Shown: positions 1 to 5,898, numbered from the stretch's first letter. The stretch is 8,752 nt of DNA from Chloroflexota bacterium (GCA_022560365.1 JADFTG010000035.1:1-8752); one strand, 5' to 3'. The notes: generated from the sequence alone by a model not told the origin. Translations and numbers: made by a program.

Positions 1-947
1 TTCGAGTAGCCGGCGCGCTCCATGAACCGGTCCAGGGCACCCACGGAGATGACGGTCTCGATCCTGGCCGGGAAGTCGAGGTTCGGGTCGCCGATGAGGT
101 CGCCGCCGCCGTTGCCGGCCGCCGCGACGACGACAACGCCGGCCGCTTCGGCGTACTCAAACGCCTCGCGTTCAATCGTCGTCACGATAGACCCGCCGAG
201 GCTCAGGTTGATCACGTCCGCGCCATGATCGACCGCCCAGTAGACGCCGGCAGCGATGCTGTCGGCCGGGCAGCCGTGTGGGCGGCAGACGCGCACCGGC
301 ATAATCGCCGCCTGCGGGACGAGACCGGCGACGCCATAGGCGTCCCAGTCCTGCGCCAGCGTCCCGGTGATGTGAGTGCCGTGACCGTCTTCGTCGTTGG
401 CGTGGGTCGTGTCATCGGTCGCGTCGTAGGGGGAGACGAAATTCGCCTGCGAAAGCTCCGGGGAGCGGCCGAACTCTTTGTAGTCTTCGTAGGCGATGCC
501 GGTATCGAGGACGGCGATCGTGACGCCGGCGGCGAACGACGTGCTCCAGGCCTCGGGCGCCCCGATCAACTTCATGTTCCACTGGAGCGGAAAGAACTCG
601 TCGACGGGGATGCGCGACGGCTGCTTGAGCGGGTTCAGTTCGGCCGACTCAACAGCCGGATCCGCGCGCAGGCGCTCGATCGCCTCCGCTTCCTGACCCG
701 GCGGCAGCGAGAGCGTCGCAAAGCCACCTCGCACAGAAACCCGCTCGACACGAGCGCCCACCTGCAACGCCAGGCGCGCGGACTCCGCGTGCGGGGACTC
801 GCCGCTCAGGCGCACGACCACCTCGCCCGCCGCGTAGTCTGGCAGATCGAGCGCGCCGGGCGAGGCAGCCGTCGTGGGGCCCGCCAGCGCCAGCGCCACC
901 AGCAGGGCGAGCGGAACGATGAGGCGAGAGGCGGCAGGCAGGCTCAC
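1..947 (-). CDS. Secreted subtilisin-like (S8) serine protease, C-terminus beyond window
   Basis: This open frame starts with GTG at 947 and runs off the left edge, giving about 315 residues without the end. Residues 1-28 form a signal peptide (hydrophobic core around 9-22). Residues about 38-107 resemble the inhibitory propeptide of thermitase-like subtilases. The catalytic domain begins near 118. The catalytic Asp is D148 in AVLDTGI, the catalytic His is H189 in DGHGTH, and the oxyanion-hole Asn is N279 in AAAGNG. The FPARIETVISVGA stretch near 292-304 fits the family. The catalytic Ser (GTSMA region) lies outside the window, so activity cannot be confirmed. By family, it should be exported and hydrolyse peptide bonds after cleaving its own propeptide. 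It starts 8 bp after the DinB-family gene, so the two are probably co-transcribed. The Shine-Dalgarno is weak (AGAGAG). Overlapping plus-strand open frames here are shadows. Confidence 0.93.
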   Translation of the reverse strand, partial: MSLPAASRLIVPLALLVALALAGPTTAASPGALDLPDYAAGEVVVRLSGESPHAESARLALQVGARVERVSVRGGFATLSLPPGQEAEAIERLRADPAVESAELNPLKQPSRIPVDEFFPLQWNMKLIGAPEAWSTSFAAGVTIAVLDTGIAYEDYKEFGRSPELSQANFVSPYDATDDTTHANDEDGHGTHITGTLAQDWDAYGVAGLVPQAAIMPVRVCRPHGCPADSIAAGVYWAVDHGADVINLSLGGSIVTTIEREAFEYAEAAGVVVVAAAGNGGGDLIGDPNLDFPARIETVISVGALDRFMERAGYS

Positions 948-954
948 GGTCTCT

Positions 955-1503
955 CTAGAGAGGCGCACCGATCTTGCCAAGCAGCCCCTTGATGTACTGC
1001 ACCTCCCCCAGGTGCTCCGCTGTATGGCCGATGCAGAAGAAGTTGAGCACCTCCGCGCGGCTCATCTCGTCCAGCATCGGATAGACCGGCTTGAAGAACG
1101 GCAGCGGGATCATCTGCGCCCCGTCCGCCTCGCTCAGGCTGTCCGCGTACTCCTGCATCGCCTCGCCGACGGCCTCCGCGTAGGCGAAAATCTCGTCGAG
1201 ATCGAGGCGGATGCGCGCGATCTGGTCGCGATCGAGGCCCGTTCCGTACGGTGGGTTACCCGGCTCCTCGACGGGTAACCGCGGCGCCCAGTTGTCCCGC
1301 GTAAAGACGGACTGGCGGCGCGCCAGCAAGCCGTGGATGATCTCGTCTTCGGAACGATAGGCGTGCCAAAGCGCGAAAACGATGTGGTTCGGGTTGGTCT
1401 CCGGCTGCCAGTGAAGTTGTTCTTCCGTAAGCCCCTCACAGAGCAGGTGCGGATACCAGTGCCAGAAGTGCAGGTTCTTTCGCAGGTAATCGCCGATGCT
1501 CAC
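955..1503 (-). CDS. DinB-family (four-helix, metal-binding) protein
   Basis: The product is 182 aa, close to the usual length for the DinB/DUF664 superfamily. It starts with GTG at 1503, with GAGG six bases upstream. The probable metal-binding histidines of the fold are visible: H47 in ALWHAYRSEDEI, and H160 and H164 in IGHTAEHLGEVQYIKGLLG near the C-terminus. The N-terminus (LRKNLHFWHWYP) is the usual first helix, and H40/H47 start the second. Members include thiol-dependent transferases (bacillithiol or mycothiol linked) and stress proteins of unknown reaction. The sequence alone does not say which, so no substrate is assigned. It heads a probable two-gene operon with the secreted protease downstream, with a promoter at 1541-1570. 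A functional link between an intracellular DinB protein and an exported protease is not obvious. Confidence 0.87.
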   Translation of the reverse strand: MSIGDYLRKNLHFWHWYPHLLCEGLTEEQLHWQPETNPNHIVFALWHAYRSEDEIIHGLLARRQSVFTRDNWAPRLPVEEPGNPPYGTGLDRDQIARIRLDLDEIFAYAEAVGEAMQEYADSLSEADGAQMIPLPFFKPVYPMLDEMSRAEVLNFFCIGHTAEHLGEVQYIKGLLGKIGAPL

Positions 1504-1535
1504 GCTCCGCCTCGTCTCAAATGACCGAGTATGCG

Positions 1536-1564
1536 GGCGGATTGTCCGCCAGCGGGTGCGCCCG
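1536..1564. repeat. Two adjacent inverted repeats over the DinB promoter
   Basis: GGCGGA (1536-1541) and TCCGCC (1545-1550) form a perfect 6-bp inverted repeat with a 3-nt centre. It covers the -10 hexamer of the putative promoter. A second repeat, CGGG (1553-1556) and CCCG (1561-1564), lies in the promoter spacer. The pair could be an operator, or the transcript end of the upstream dockerin gene. No T-run follows either hairpin, which makes a classical terminator less likely. Confidence 0.35.
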
Positions 1565-1570
1565 TGTCAA
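1541..1570 (-). promoter_or_regulatory. Promoter for the DinB-protease operon
   Basis: Read on the minus strand, a perfect -35 TTGACA (1570-1565) is followed by an 18-bp spacer and the -10-like GACAAT (1546-1541, four of six consensus bases). Transcription would start near 1534, about 30 bases before the GTG start at 1503. The -35 lies within 11 bp of the stop codon of the upstream dockerin gene. This is a consensus match only. Confidence 0.5.
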
Positions 1571-1575
1571 TCCGC

Positions 1576-2256
1576 TCAGGTGATGGCGGTGCAGCCCGGT
1601 GGCAGATCGAGCGGCAGACCACCGATCGCGCGCAGGATCGTCAGAGCGTCGGCGGCATTCACTTTGCCATCGCAGTTCACGTCCGCGAGCCCGAAGCAAC
1701 CTGCCTCGTACACGCCGGCGAGGTCACCGATGACAGCGAGGCCGTCCGCGGCGGACAGTGTCGAGTCACAGTTCGCATCGCCCGGAGGCGTCAGCGGCGC
1801 CAGGCCATCTATCGTCACGGAGCCGTCGGTGACGATGACCTGATCCAGCATGTCGTTGCCGATAGTGTCGGAGAGCGTGGTGACCTCGACGTCGATCAGC
1901 GCCGTGGACCCGACCGGGCCGATGGCCTCGAAGACGATCGTCGCGAAGGTGATGTCGCCGCTGAACCCGAGCAGGCTGACGCTGTTCAGGCGCAGGAGTC
2001 CTGGTCCGGCGCTGGTGTTGCAGATGGCGATCGCCGTCTGGCAGGAGTGCGGCGTCACCAACGCCTCGTCGAAGAGAACGTCGATGCCAAGGGCGCCGAT
2101 CGCCTGATCGGAGTGCCCTGAAAGCGTGAGCTCCACCGCACCGCCGGACGCCACCGTGACGTCTTCCGCCAACACTGTCACACCTCCGGCCAGGGCCTCG
2201 CGCGCAATCAGAAGGGCCATAGCGCCTGCGATCAGCACAGCGCCGGCGCGCAACAT
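1576..2256 (-). CDS. Secreted cohesin-domain plus dockerin-domain protein
   Basis: The preferred start is ATG at 2256, because AGGA sits five bases upstream and the resulting N-terminus (MLRAGAVLIAGAMALLIA) is a clean signal peptide ending near ALA-GG. An in-frame ATG at 2292 would add 12 residues but has no well-spaced Shine-Dalgarno. Positions below use the longer form (238 aa). Residues about 38-160 are a beta-rich cohesin-like domain (GIDVLFDEALVTP, GFSGDITFATIVFEA). Residues 169-238 are a dockerin with two calcium loops: D172, N174, D176, T178, D183 and D204, N206, D208, K210, D215. Paired cysteines C175/C199 and C207/C234 could form disulfides. Cohesin-dockerin pairs dock proteins together outside the cell, classically in cellulosomes. 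No carbohydrate-active domain is present here, so the role is probably scaffolding or cell-surface attachment. Plus-strand open frames over it are shadows. Confidence 0.88.
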   Translation of the reverse strand: MLRAGAVLIAGAMALLIAREALAGGVTVLAEDVTVASGGAVELTLSGHSDQAIGALGIDVLFDEALVTPHSCQTAIAICNTSAGPGLLRLNSVSLLGFSGDITFATIVFEAIGPVGSTALIDVEVTTLSDTIGNDMLDQVIVTDGSVTIDGLAPLTPPGDANCDSTLSAADGLAVIGDLAGVYEAGCFGLADVNCDGKVNAADALTILRAIGGLPLDLPPGCTAIT

Positions 2257-2471
2257 CTGCGTCCTGAGCGGTCCCGCCGTCAAAGTACGCATTCCACTTC
2301 AGTAGATCGCACTAACGTCGCCGTAGTTACCGGCCAACGGACAAGATTGGGTTGAGGACACGTTGTCGCCATGCCTTGTGATTGGAGTCACAGCGGCGCA
2401 GGGGCCTTCCCCGTTACGGTGTATACGGGCGGCACGTCACAGACGGCCGCACTCACGGAAGGGAGATGACA

Positions 2472-2666
2472 ATGCTCGGCTTCATATCGGAAGAACTGAT
2501 CCAGACCATCTGTCGCGAGCGCGAGGAAGAGGCCCGTCGGGTTCGCCCGCACACGGAACGGCGGCCAGACCCCGAGCGCATGACCCACGAGTCCGATCAG
2601 CGGCGTGCTACTCCACTGTGGAGCGGACTCGCGCTGCGCGACAGCGTACTGCGGGCACGCTGCTAG
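2472..2666 (+). CDS. Small hypothetical protein, charged helix at N-terminus
   Basis: This is an unrecognised 64-residue product. The start at 2472 is chosen because GGGAG (2461-2465) sits six bases upstream. An in-frame ATG at 2466 lies directly against that motif, and earlier starts have no ribosome-binding site. Residues about 4-25 (FISEELIQTICREREEEARR) would form an amphipathic, highly charged helix. The rest is Arg- and Pro-rich and probably disordered. No membrane segment, cysteine pair or catalytic motif is seen. It stands upstream of the MMPL remnant at 2679 and could belong to the same decayed locus. The good Shine-Dalgarno supports translation, but it could also be a non-functional leftover. 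The 180 bp upstream (2293-2465) holds no gene and no convincing promoter. Confidence 0.5.
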   Translation: MLGFISEELIQTICREREEEARRVRPHTERRPDPERMTHESDQRRATPLWSGLALRDSVLRARC

Positions 2667-2678
2667 ACCTGCGACTGA

Positions 2679-2890
2679 ATGGCCTTCAGCGTATCGACTG
2701 AATCGCTCGCTGCGGCGAGCACACGGCGGCCCGGCTCATAATCGGAGTCTGGGCCGCTCTCTTTGTCTCCGTCTTCTTAATCGTCACGCAACTCGGCGAC
2801 GCCCTCACTACAGAGATCCGCCTCACCAACAATCCGGAGTCCCGCCCTACTGCGGCTACTTCATGTGTAGCACGGCGGCTTCCCCGGTGA
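2679..2890 (+). pseudogene. Remnant of MMPL/RND-type transporter N-terminus, frameshifted
   Basis: Read across two frames, this matches my memory of the first 70 or so residues of an MMPL-family membrane transporter. Frame one starts at ATG 2679 and gives MAFSVSTESLAAASTRRPG before a stop at 2739-2741. A one-base shift at about 2735 continues as LIIGVWAALFVSVFLIVTQL (a first membrane helix), then GDALTTEIRLTNNPES, the usual start of the first extracytoplasmic loop. That frame ends at a TGA at 2888-2890. Homology fades after PESR. Intact family members are roughly 700 residues or more, so over 90 percent is absent, and the shift alone cannot explain the loss. There is no Shine-Dalgarno before 2679. 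Family assignment is by pattern recognition; decay is directly visible from the frameshift. Confidence 0.68.
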
Positions 2891-2948
2891 CAGCCTGCCG
2901 ACCGTCACCGAGAGCCGGGCCTTAGGTCACCCGTGTGGGCAACAGCGC

Positions 2949-3179
2949 TCAGTTGAAGACCATGCCGGTGCGAGTGAGGCGCGCGCGGTTGTGCGGGCCG
3001 GGGATAGCCGGGGGCCCAACTCCGGCCGGTGAATCTGCCCGCTTGCTGCACTGGAGGCACGTGTAGTACTCACCGGTGAAGTCAGAGCGGAACTCGAGAT
3101 CCCCCATGCAGTGCGGGCAGCACCTCAGCACTAGCGCGAGGTCAAGATCCTGACGCGCCCGTGGAGGGAAGTAACGCAT
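2949..3179 (-). CDS. Small zinc-ribbon protein
   Basis: The product is 76 aa from ATG 3179, which has AGGAG (3192-3188) eight bases upstream. A GTG at 3185 would add two residues but lies too close to that motif. Two CxxC knuckles, CPHC (residues 21-24) and CLQC (41-44), are 16 residues apart with GDLEFRSDFTGEYYTC between them, the layout of a single zinc ribbon. An extra Cys precedes the first knuckle (C20). The N-terminus is basic and the C-terminal 30 residues are Pro/Gly/Arg-rich and probably disordered. Similar small zinc ribbons are common in environmental Chloroflexota, usually with no known function; DNA, RNA or protein binding is possible. The long, structured upstream region (3180-3382) may be its leader. 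Confidence 0.72.
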   Translation of the reverse strand: MRYFPPRARQDLDLALVLRCCPHCMGDLEFRSDFTGEYYTCLQCSKRADSPAGVGPPAIPGPHNRARLTRTGMVFN

Positions 3180-3382
3180 GCACACTACTCCTATCTGGCG
3201 GACCTTGCGTCGCGGGGCAACGGTGTGCGGCCGGGGTGCGACGTGCGGCCCTCTCAGTGGCCTACGGGGTTAGCTGTCGGGTTAGAGCTGAGAGGTTCAC
3301 TGCCCTTCCGCTGGTGGCGGATTAACCCCCAATGCGGGCGGTGGGTCCCCCGCTCCTCCGGATGTCCGGAGAATTCGGCCTT
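3180..3382 (-). promoter_or_regulatory. Candidate structured RNA leader of the zinc-ribbon gene
   Basis: This is the main content of the gene-free stretch 3180-3508. Several exact inverted repeats nest within it. Plus-strand positions are: CGTCGC 3208-3213 with GCGACG 3238-3243; CCTCTCAG 3250-3257 with CTGAGAGG 3288-3295 (8 bp); TCCGC 3307-3311 with GCGGA 3317-3321; GCGGG 3334-3338 with CCCGC 3349-3353; CTCCGGA 3356-3362 with TCCGGAG 3365-3371. GGGGTTA (3266-3272), inside the loop of the 8-bp stem, can pair with TAACCCC (3323-3329) outside it, giving an H-type pseudoknot. A second GGGTTAG (3279-3285) offers a competing partner. A minus-strand promoter just upstream (3389-3416) would put all of this in the leader of the zinc-ribbon mRNA. 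It matches no riboswitch class I recognise. Base pairing is seen; RNA function and strand are inferred. Confidence 0.42.
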
Positions 3383-3388
3383 TCGTGT

Positions 3389-3416
3389 AGCTTAGCGGAT
3401 TATGGAAATCTGTCAA
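3389..3416 (-). promoter_or_regulatory. Possible promoter for the zinc-ribbon gene leader
   Basis: On the minus strand a perfect TTGACA (3416-3411) is followed, after 16 bp, by TAAGCT (3394-3389), which matches three of six -10 consensus bases. Transcription would start near 3382, giving a leader of about 200 bases before the zinc-ribbon start at 3179. It points away from the oxidoreductase promoter at 3460-3488, so the two form a divergent arrangement. Confidence 0.38.
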
Positions 3417-3459
3417 TGGAATCGAAGTTAAGGAAACGTTACGGTTGTCGGCCGTTGCT

Positions 3460-3488
3460 TTGACGCCTACGGCCATGCCCGTTATTCT
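3460..3488 (+). promoter_or_regulatory. Promoter for the LLM oxidoreductase
   Basis: TTGACG (3460-3465), a 17-bp spacer and TATTCT (3483-3488) make a near-consensus sigma70-type promoter. The expected start is near 3495, only about 14 bases before the ATG at 3509, so the leader would hold little more than the AGGAGGA Shine-Dalgarno (3496-3502). There is no room for a leader-based switch here. Confidence 0.6.
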
Positions 3489-3508
3489 CCGCTACAGGAG
3501 GACAACCC

Positions 3509-4426
3509 ATGAAGTTATCAACATTTTACGGCGGCTCGCCGGAGATCGAGAGCCACGTCCAGGCGGCCGTCGATGCGGAGACCGACGGCTTCGACGGCAT
3601 CTGGTACGGCCAGATTTTCGGTGCCGAGGTGCTGACGGTGATCGCGATGGCCGGTCAGAAAACGAACCGCATCCAGTTCGGCACGTCCGTCGTCCCGACG
3701 TACGTCCGCCACCCAACGATCATGGCGCAACAGGCGCTCACGGTGCAGGCCGCGACCGGTGGCCGCTTCACCCTCGGGCTCGGCCTCTCGCACGCGCCCG
3801 TCGTCGAGTCGATGTGGGGGCTCTCCTATGACCGGCCAGCCGTGCACATGCGTGAGTATCTGAACGTCCTTCAGCCGCTTATCACCGATGGAATGGTCTC
3901 CTTCAGCGGCGAGATGTTCCGCGTGAACGCGCAGGCGTCCGTGCCCACGCCGGAGCCGCCGCAGGTGATGATCGCGGCGCTGGCGCCCGTGATGCTCAAG
4001 ATGGCCGGCGAGCGCACCGGCGGCACGATCACCTGGATGGCCGGGCCGAAGACGCTCGAGAGCCACATCGTCCCGCGCCTGACGAAAGCGGCCGAAGGCG
4101 CCGGACGCCCTCAGCCGCGCATCGTCTCCGCACTGCCGGTCGCGGTCACCGACGACCCGGACGCGGCTCGTCAGCGGGCCGCCAACCTGTTCGCAATATA
4201 CGGCACGCTGCCAAACTACCAGCGCGTGCTTGAGAAGGAAGGCGCCAGCGGACCGAAGGACGTCGCCATCGTCGGCAACGAGGGGCAGGTGGAGCAGCAG
4301 ATCCGCGACCTGGCGTCTGCCGGCGCGACCGAGTTCGTCACCGCGGCGTTCCCCACGGACGACGACGCCAAGGCGTCGCTCGATCGCACCAAGGCTCTGG
4401 TCAAGAGCCTCGTCGGAAAGATATAG
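3509..4426 (+). CDS. LLM-class F420-dependent oxidoreductase
   Basis: The product is 305 aa, the normal length for a bacterial-luciferase-like TIM-barrel oxidoreductase, and most like the family defined around Mycobacterium smegmatis MSMEG_4879 (F420-linked). Features seen are the N-terminal strand MKLSTFYGG, AAVDAETDGFDGIWYGQIFG (first loop near the cofactor pocket), TNRIQFGTSVVPTYVRHPTIMAQQALT (conserved barrel core, about residues 52-78), GGRFTLGLGLSH (about 84-95), and GGTITWMAGP near 171-180. By family it would transfer hydride using coenzyme F420; use of FMN instead cannot be excluded, and the substrate is unknown. The start is secure: AGGAGGA six bases upstream and a good promoter. The flavin reductase and EthD genes follow downstream at 140 bp, which suggests a shared oxidative pathway. 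There is no truncation and no odd codon use. Confidence 0.92.
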   Translation: MKLSTFYGGSPEIESHVQAAVDAETDGFDGIWYGQIFGAEVLTVIAMAGQKTNRIQFGTSVVPTYVRHPTIMAQQALTVQAATGGRFTLGLGLSHAPVVESMWGLSYDRPAVHMREYLNVLQPLITDGMVSFSGEMFRVNAQASVPTPEPPQVMIAALAPVMLKMAGERTGGTITWMAGPKTLESHIVPRLTKAAEGAGRPQPRIVSALPVAVTDDPDAARQRAANLFAIYGTLPNYQRVLEKEGASGPKDVAIVGNEGQVEQQIRDLASAGATEFVTAAFPTDDDAKASLDRTKALVKSLVGKI

Positions 4427-4566
4427 TACACGCCGACTCGTCCCGATGTCTCCCGCTATCGAATGACGCTAACTGCAGATTGGTTCCGCACCATGGCCGC
4501 TTTGAGGTTGACGACACCAACGAGAGCGGACGAGACTGCACGTTACCCCAACGGCTTGACTAACGA

Positions 4567-5064
4567 ATGAGCGCAGCACTCGACCCCGCCGACTTTCGCG
4601 ACGCGATGGCGCGCTTCGTCAGCGGCGTCACCGTGGTGACGACGCGCGATAGCAACGGCAATGCCGTCGGCTTCACGGCCAGTGCCTTCAGCTCGCTGTC
4701 GCTAAACCCGCCGCTGCTGCTCGTCTGCCTGCAGAAGGACGCCGACTGCCACGCGGCGTTCATGGAGGCCGAGCAGTTCGGCGTCAGCATCCTGGCTCAG
4801 GGCCAGTCGGCGATCGCGGTGCGCTTCGCGACGAAGGCGATCGACAAGTGGGACGGCACGCGCTCCGTGCCGGGACGGGCGACCGGAATCCCGCTGATCG
4901 ACGGCGCCGCCGCACGCCTGGAGTGCCGCACTCACTCGCGGGCTGACGGCGGCGACCACACGATCCTGATCGGCGAGGTGCTGACCGCGGACGCGAACGG
5001 CAACGAGCCGCTGCTTCACTTCAACCGCTCGTTCGGGCGCTTCGTGGAAGACGACGGCGCGTGA
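4567..5064 (+). CDS. Flavin reductase-like (FMN-binding split barrel) protein
   Basis: The product is 165 aa, typical for the HpaC/DIM6-NTAB type flavin reductases. The FMN-binding signature GFTASAFSSLSLNPP is at residues 35-49, followed by LLLVCLQ. FGVSILA (71-77), GDHTILIGEV (129-138) and PLLHF (148-152) are the other family landmarks; the last is usually PLLY-like. These proteins reduce FMN or FAD with NAD(P)H, usually to supply a partner monooxygenase, although some act as oxygenases or heme-degrading enzymes. The start ATG at 4567 has no clear Shine-Dalgarno. A weak promoter-like pair, TTGACG (4508-4513) and GAGACT (4532-4537), lies ahead. The stop overlaps the next gene by 4 bp, so EthD translation is probably coupled. 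The partner oxygenase is not obvious in the window; the LLM enzyme upstream is one candidate. Confidence 0.9.
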   Translation: MSAALDPADFRDAMARFVSGVTVVTTRDSNGNAVGFTASAFSSLSLNPPLLLVCLQKDADCHAAFMEAEQFGVSILAQGQSAIAVRFATKAIDKWDGTRSVPGRATGIPLIDGAAARLECRTHSRADGGDHTILIGEVLTADANGNEPLLHFNRSFGRFVEDDGA

Positions 5065-5429
5065 TCAAGCTCGTGTACTGCCTGCGGCGCCTGCCCGAGC
5101 TTTCGCGTGAGGAGTTCCAACGCTACTGGCGCGAGAACCACGCACCGCTGGTGAAGAAGCACTCGGAGACGTTGCGGATCCGCCGCTATGTGCAGGTGCA
5201 TACGCGCGACGACCCCGTGACCGAGGCGCTGCGTGCCAGGCGGCCCGGGCCCGAGCCCTACGACGGCGTCGCCGAGCTCTGGTTCGACAGCGCTGAAGAC
5301 ATGATGGCGGGCGGCACAACGCCGGAGGGCCGACAGGCCGGCCGCGAGCTGCTGGAAGACGAGAAGCGCTTCATCGACATCTCGCAGTCGCCAATCTGGA
5401 TCGCCGCTGAGAACCTGGTCGTCGAGTAG
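5061..5429 (+). CDS. EthD-domain protein
   Basis: The product is 122 aa from a GTG at 5061, sharing four bases (GTGA) with the stop of the flavin reductase gene, a layout typical of translational coupling. The N-terminus IKLVYCLRRLPELSREEFQR followed by YWRENHAPLV is the hallmark of the EthD/dimeric alpha-beta barrel family, with the conserved His at residue 27. YDGVAELWFDS and a C-terminal DISQSPIWIAAE segment fit the second half of the fold. Family members assist or perform small-molecule oxidative steps (EthD in ether degradation, polyketide decarboxylases or cyclases in fungi), but the exact reaction is unknown for most. Next to a flavin reductase and an F420-type oxidoreductase, a role in the breakdown or modification of an organic compound is likely. 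The mRNA probably ends at the hairpin at 5445. Confidence 0.88.
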   Translation: MIKLVYCLRRLPELSREEFQRYWRENHAPLVKKHSETLRIRRYVQVHTRDDPVTEALRARRPGPEPYDGVAELWFDSAEDMMAGGTTPEGRQAGRELLEDEKRFIDISQSPIWIAAENLVVE

Positions 5430-5444
5430 GCACACCCACACGCC

Positions 5445-5470
5445 GAGAGCCCCCCGAAGCTCGGGCTCTC
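5445..5470 (+). terminator. Probable terminator after the EthD gene
   Basis: GAGAGCCC (5445-5452) pairs perfectly with GGGCTCTC (5463-5470) around a 10-nt loop, starting 16 bp after the EthD stop. The following bases (TCTAGTT) are only modestly T-rich, so termination strength is uncertain. It separates the operon from the selC tRNA gene. Confidence 0.6.
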
Positions 5471-5542
5471 TCTAGTTGACCGTTTCCCGCGCTCTGTCGC
5501 CTGAACTTGACCGTGGGAGGCGTCAGGTACGAGGCTATCTGC

Positions 5543-5638
5543 GGGAGCGGATAGGCCCCGGTGGGTCTCCCGGTCTTCAAAACCGGTGTGTCCGTCGTTT
5601 GGCGGACAGGTGGGTTCGACTCCCATGCACTCCCGCCA
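5543..5638 (+). tRNA. selC: tRNA-Sec (anticodon TCA), CCA encoded
   Basis: This 96-nt tRNA has every hallmark of bacterial selenocysteine tRNA. The D stem has six base pairs (5553-5558 with 5563-5568) and a four-base loop CGGT. The anticodon stem CCGGT/ACCGG (5570-5574, 5582-5586) holds the loop CTTCAAA with anticodon TCA at 5577-5579. The variable arm is long, with 8 pairs (5589-5596 with 5601-5608) and a GTTT loop. The T stem is GTGGG/CCCAT with TTCGACT. Discriminator G is at 5635 and CCA at 5636-5638. The 8-bp acceptor stem (5543-5550 with 5627-5634) has five perfect pairs, then C5548-A5629 and G5550-G5627 mismatches around one G-C pair, which is unusual. It decodes UGA as selenocysteine, so selA, selB and selD must lie elsewhere for it to work. 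A weak promoter-like TTGACC (5507-5512) and TACGAG (5528-5533) lie upstream, and a small hairpin (5648-5661) downstream. Confidence 0.95.
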
Positions 5639-5647
5639 CTCTCCCCA

Positions 5648-5661
5648 GGCGCCTGTGCGCC
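5648..5661 (+). terminator. Small hairpin after selC, possible terminator
   Basis: GGCGC (5648-5652) pairs with GCGCC (5657-5661) around CTGT, ten bases after the tRNA CCA end. There is no clear T-run directly after it (ATTCAGTCGTCCTTT). It could help end or process the tRNA transcript. The rest of the gap up to the next promoter at 5821 shows no gene. Confidence 0.3.
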
Positions 5662-5820
5662 ATTCAGTCGTCCTTTACTCATGGGTGCTTCGCCAACCTC
5701 GCGAATACTCTGGTCTAGGCAATTTTCCGCGCTCGCCGTCCGGGCCCGAAAGCCTGATTGACATCAACCCGCACCGAACCGCAGTGTCGAGACTTGCGAT
5801 GAGAGTCCTTTCGGCACGTG

Positions 5821-5848
5821 TTGACTTGCGCTATGGGAACGCTATAGT
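5821..5848 (+). promoter_or_regulatory. Promoter for the DUF5679 gene
   Basis: TTGACT (5821-5826), a 16-bp spacer and TATAGT (5843-5848) form one of the best promoter matches in the window. Transcription should begin near 5855, leaving a leader of about 45 bases ending in a strong AGGAGG. Confidence 0.62.
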
Positions 5849-5898
5849 TGTGCGCATCGGACAGGCCCAACACACCCCGCCAGGGGCAAGGAGGAGCA

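Noticed and set aside
225..992. Long plus-strand open frame of 255 codons
   Set aside because: It lies antisense to the protease, whose catalytic motifs are clear; the Arg- and Gly-rich composition is that of a GC-rich shadow frame.
3286..3330. GCTGAGAG motif hinting at a TPP riboswitch
   Set aside because: The CTGAGA box is present, but the downstream CTGAT...GGGTAAT part of the TPP aptamer is absent, and the motif is fully explained as one arm of the 8-bp stem.
3518..4066. Minus-strand 182-codon open frame
   Set aside because: It is antisense to the LLM oxidoreductase, rich in Arg, His and Gly, and has no recognisable domain.
5610..5638. selC 3' end as an integration site for a mobile element
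   Set aside because: No second copy of the tRNA 3' end and no integrase gene are seen in the window.
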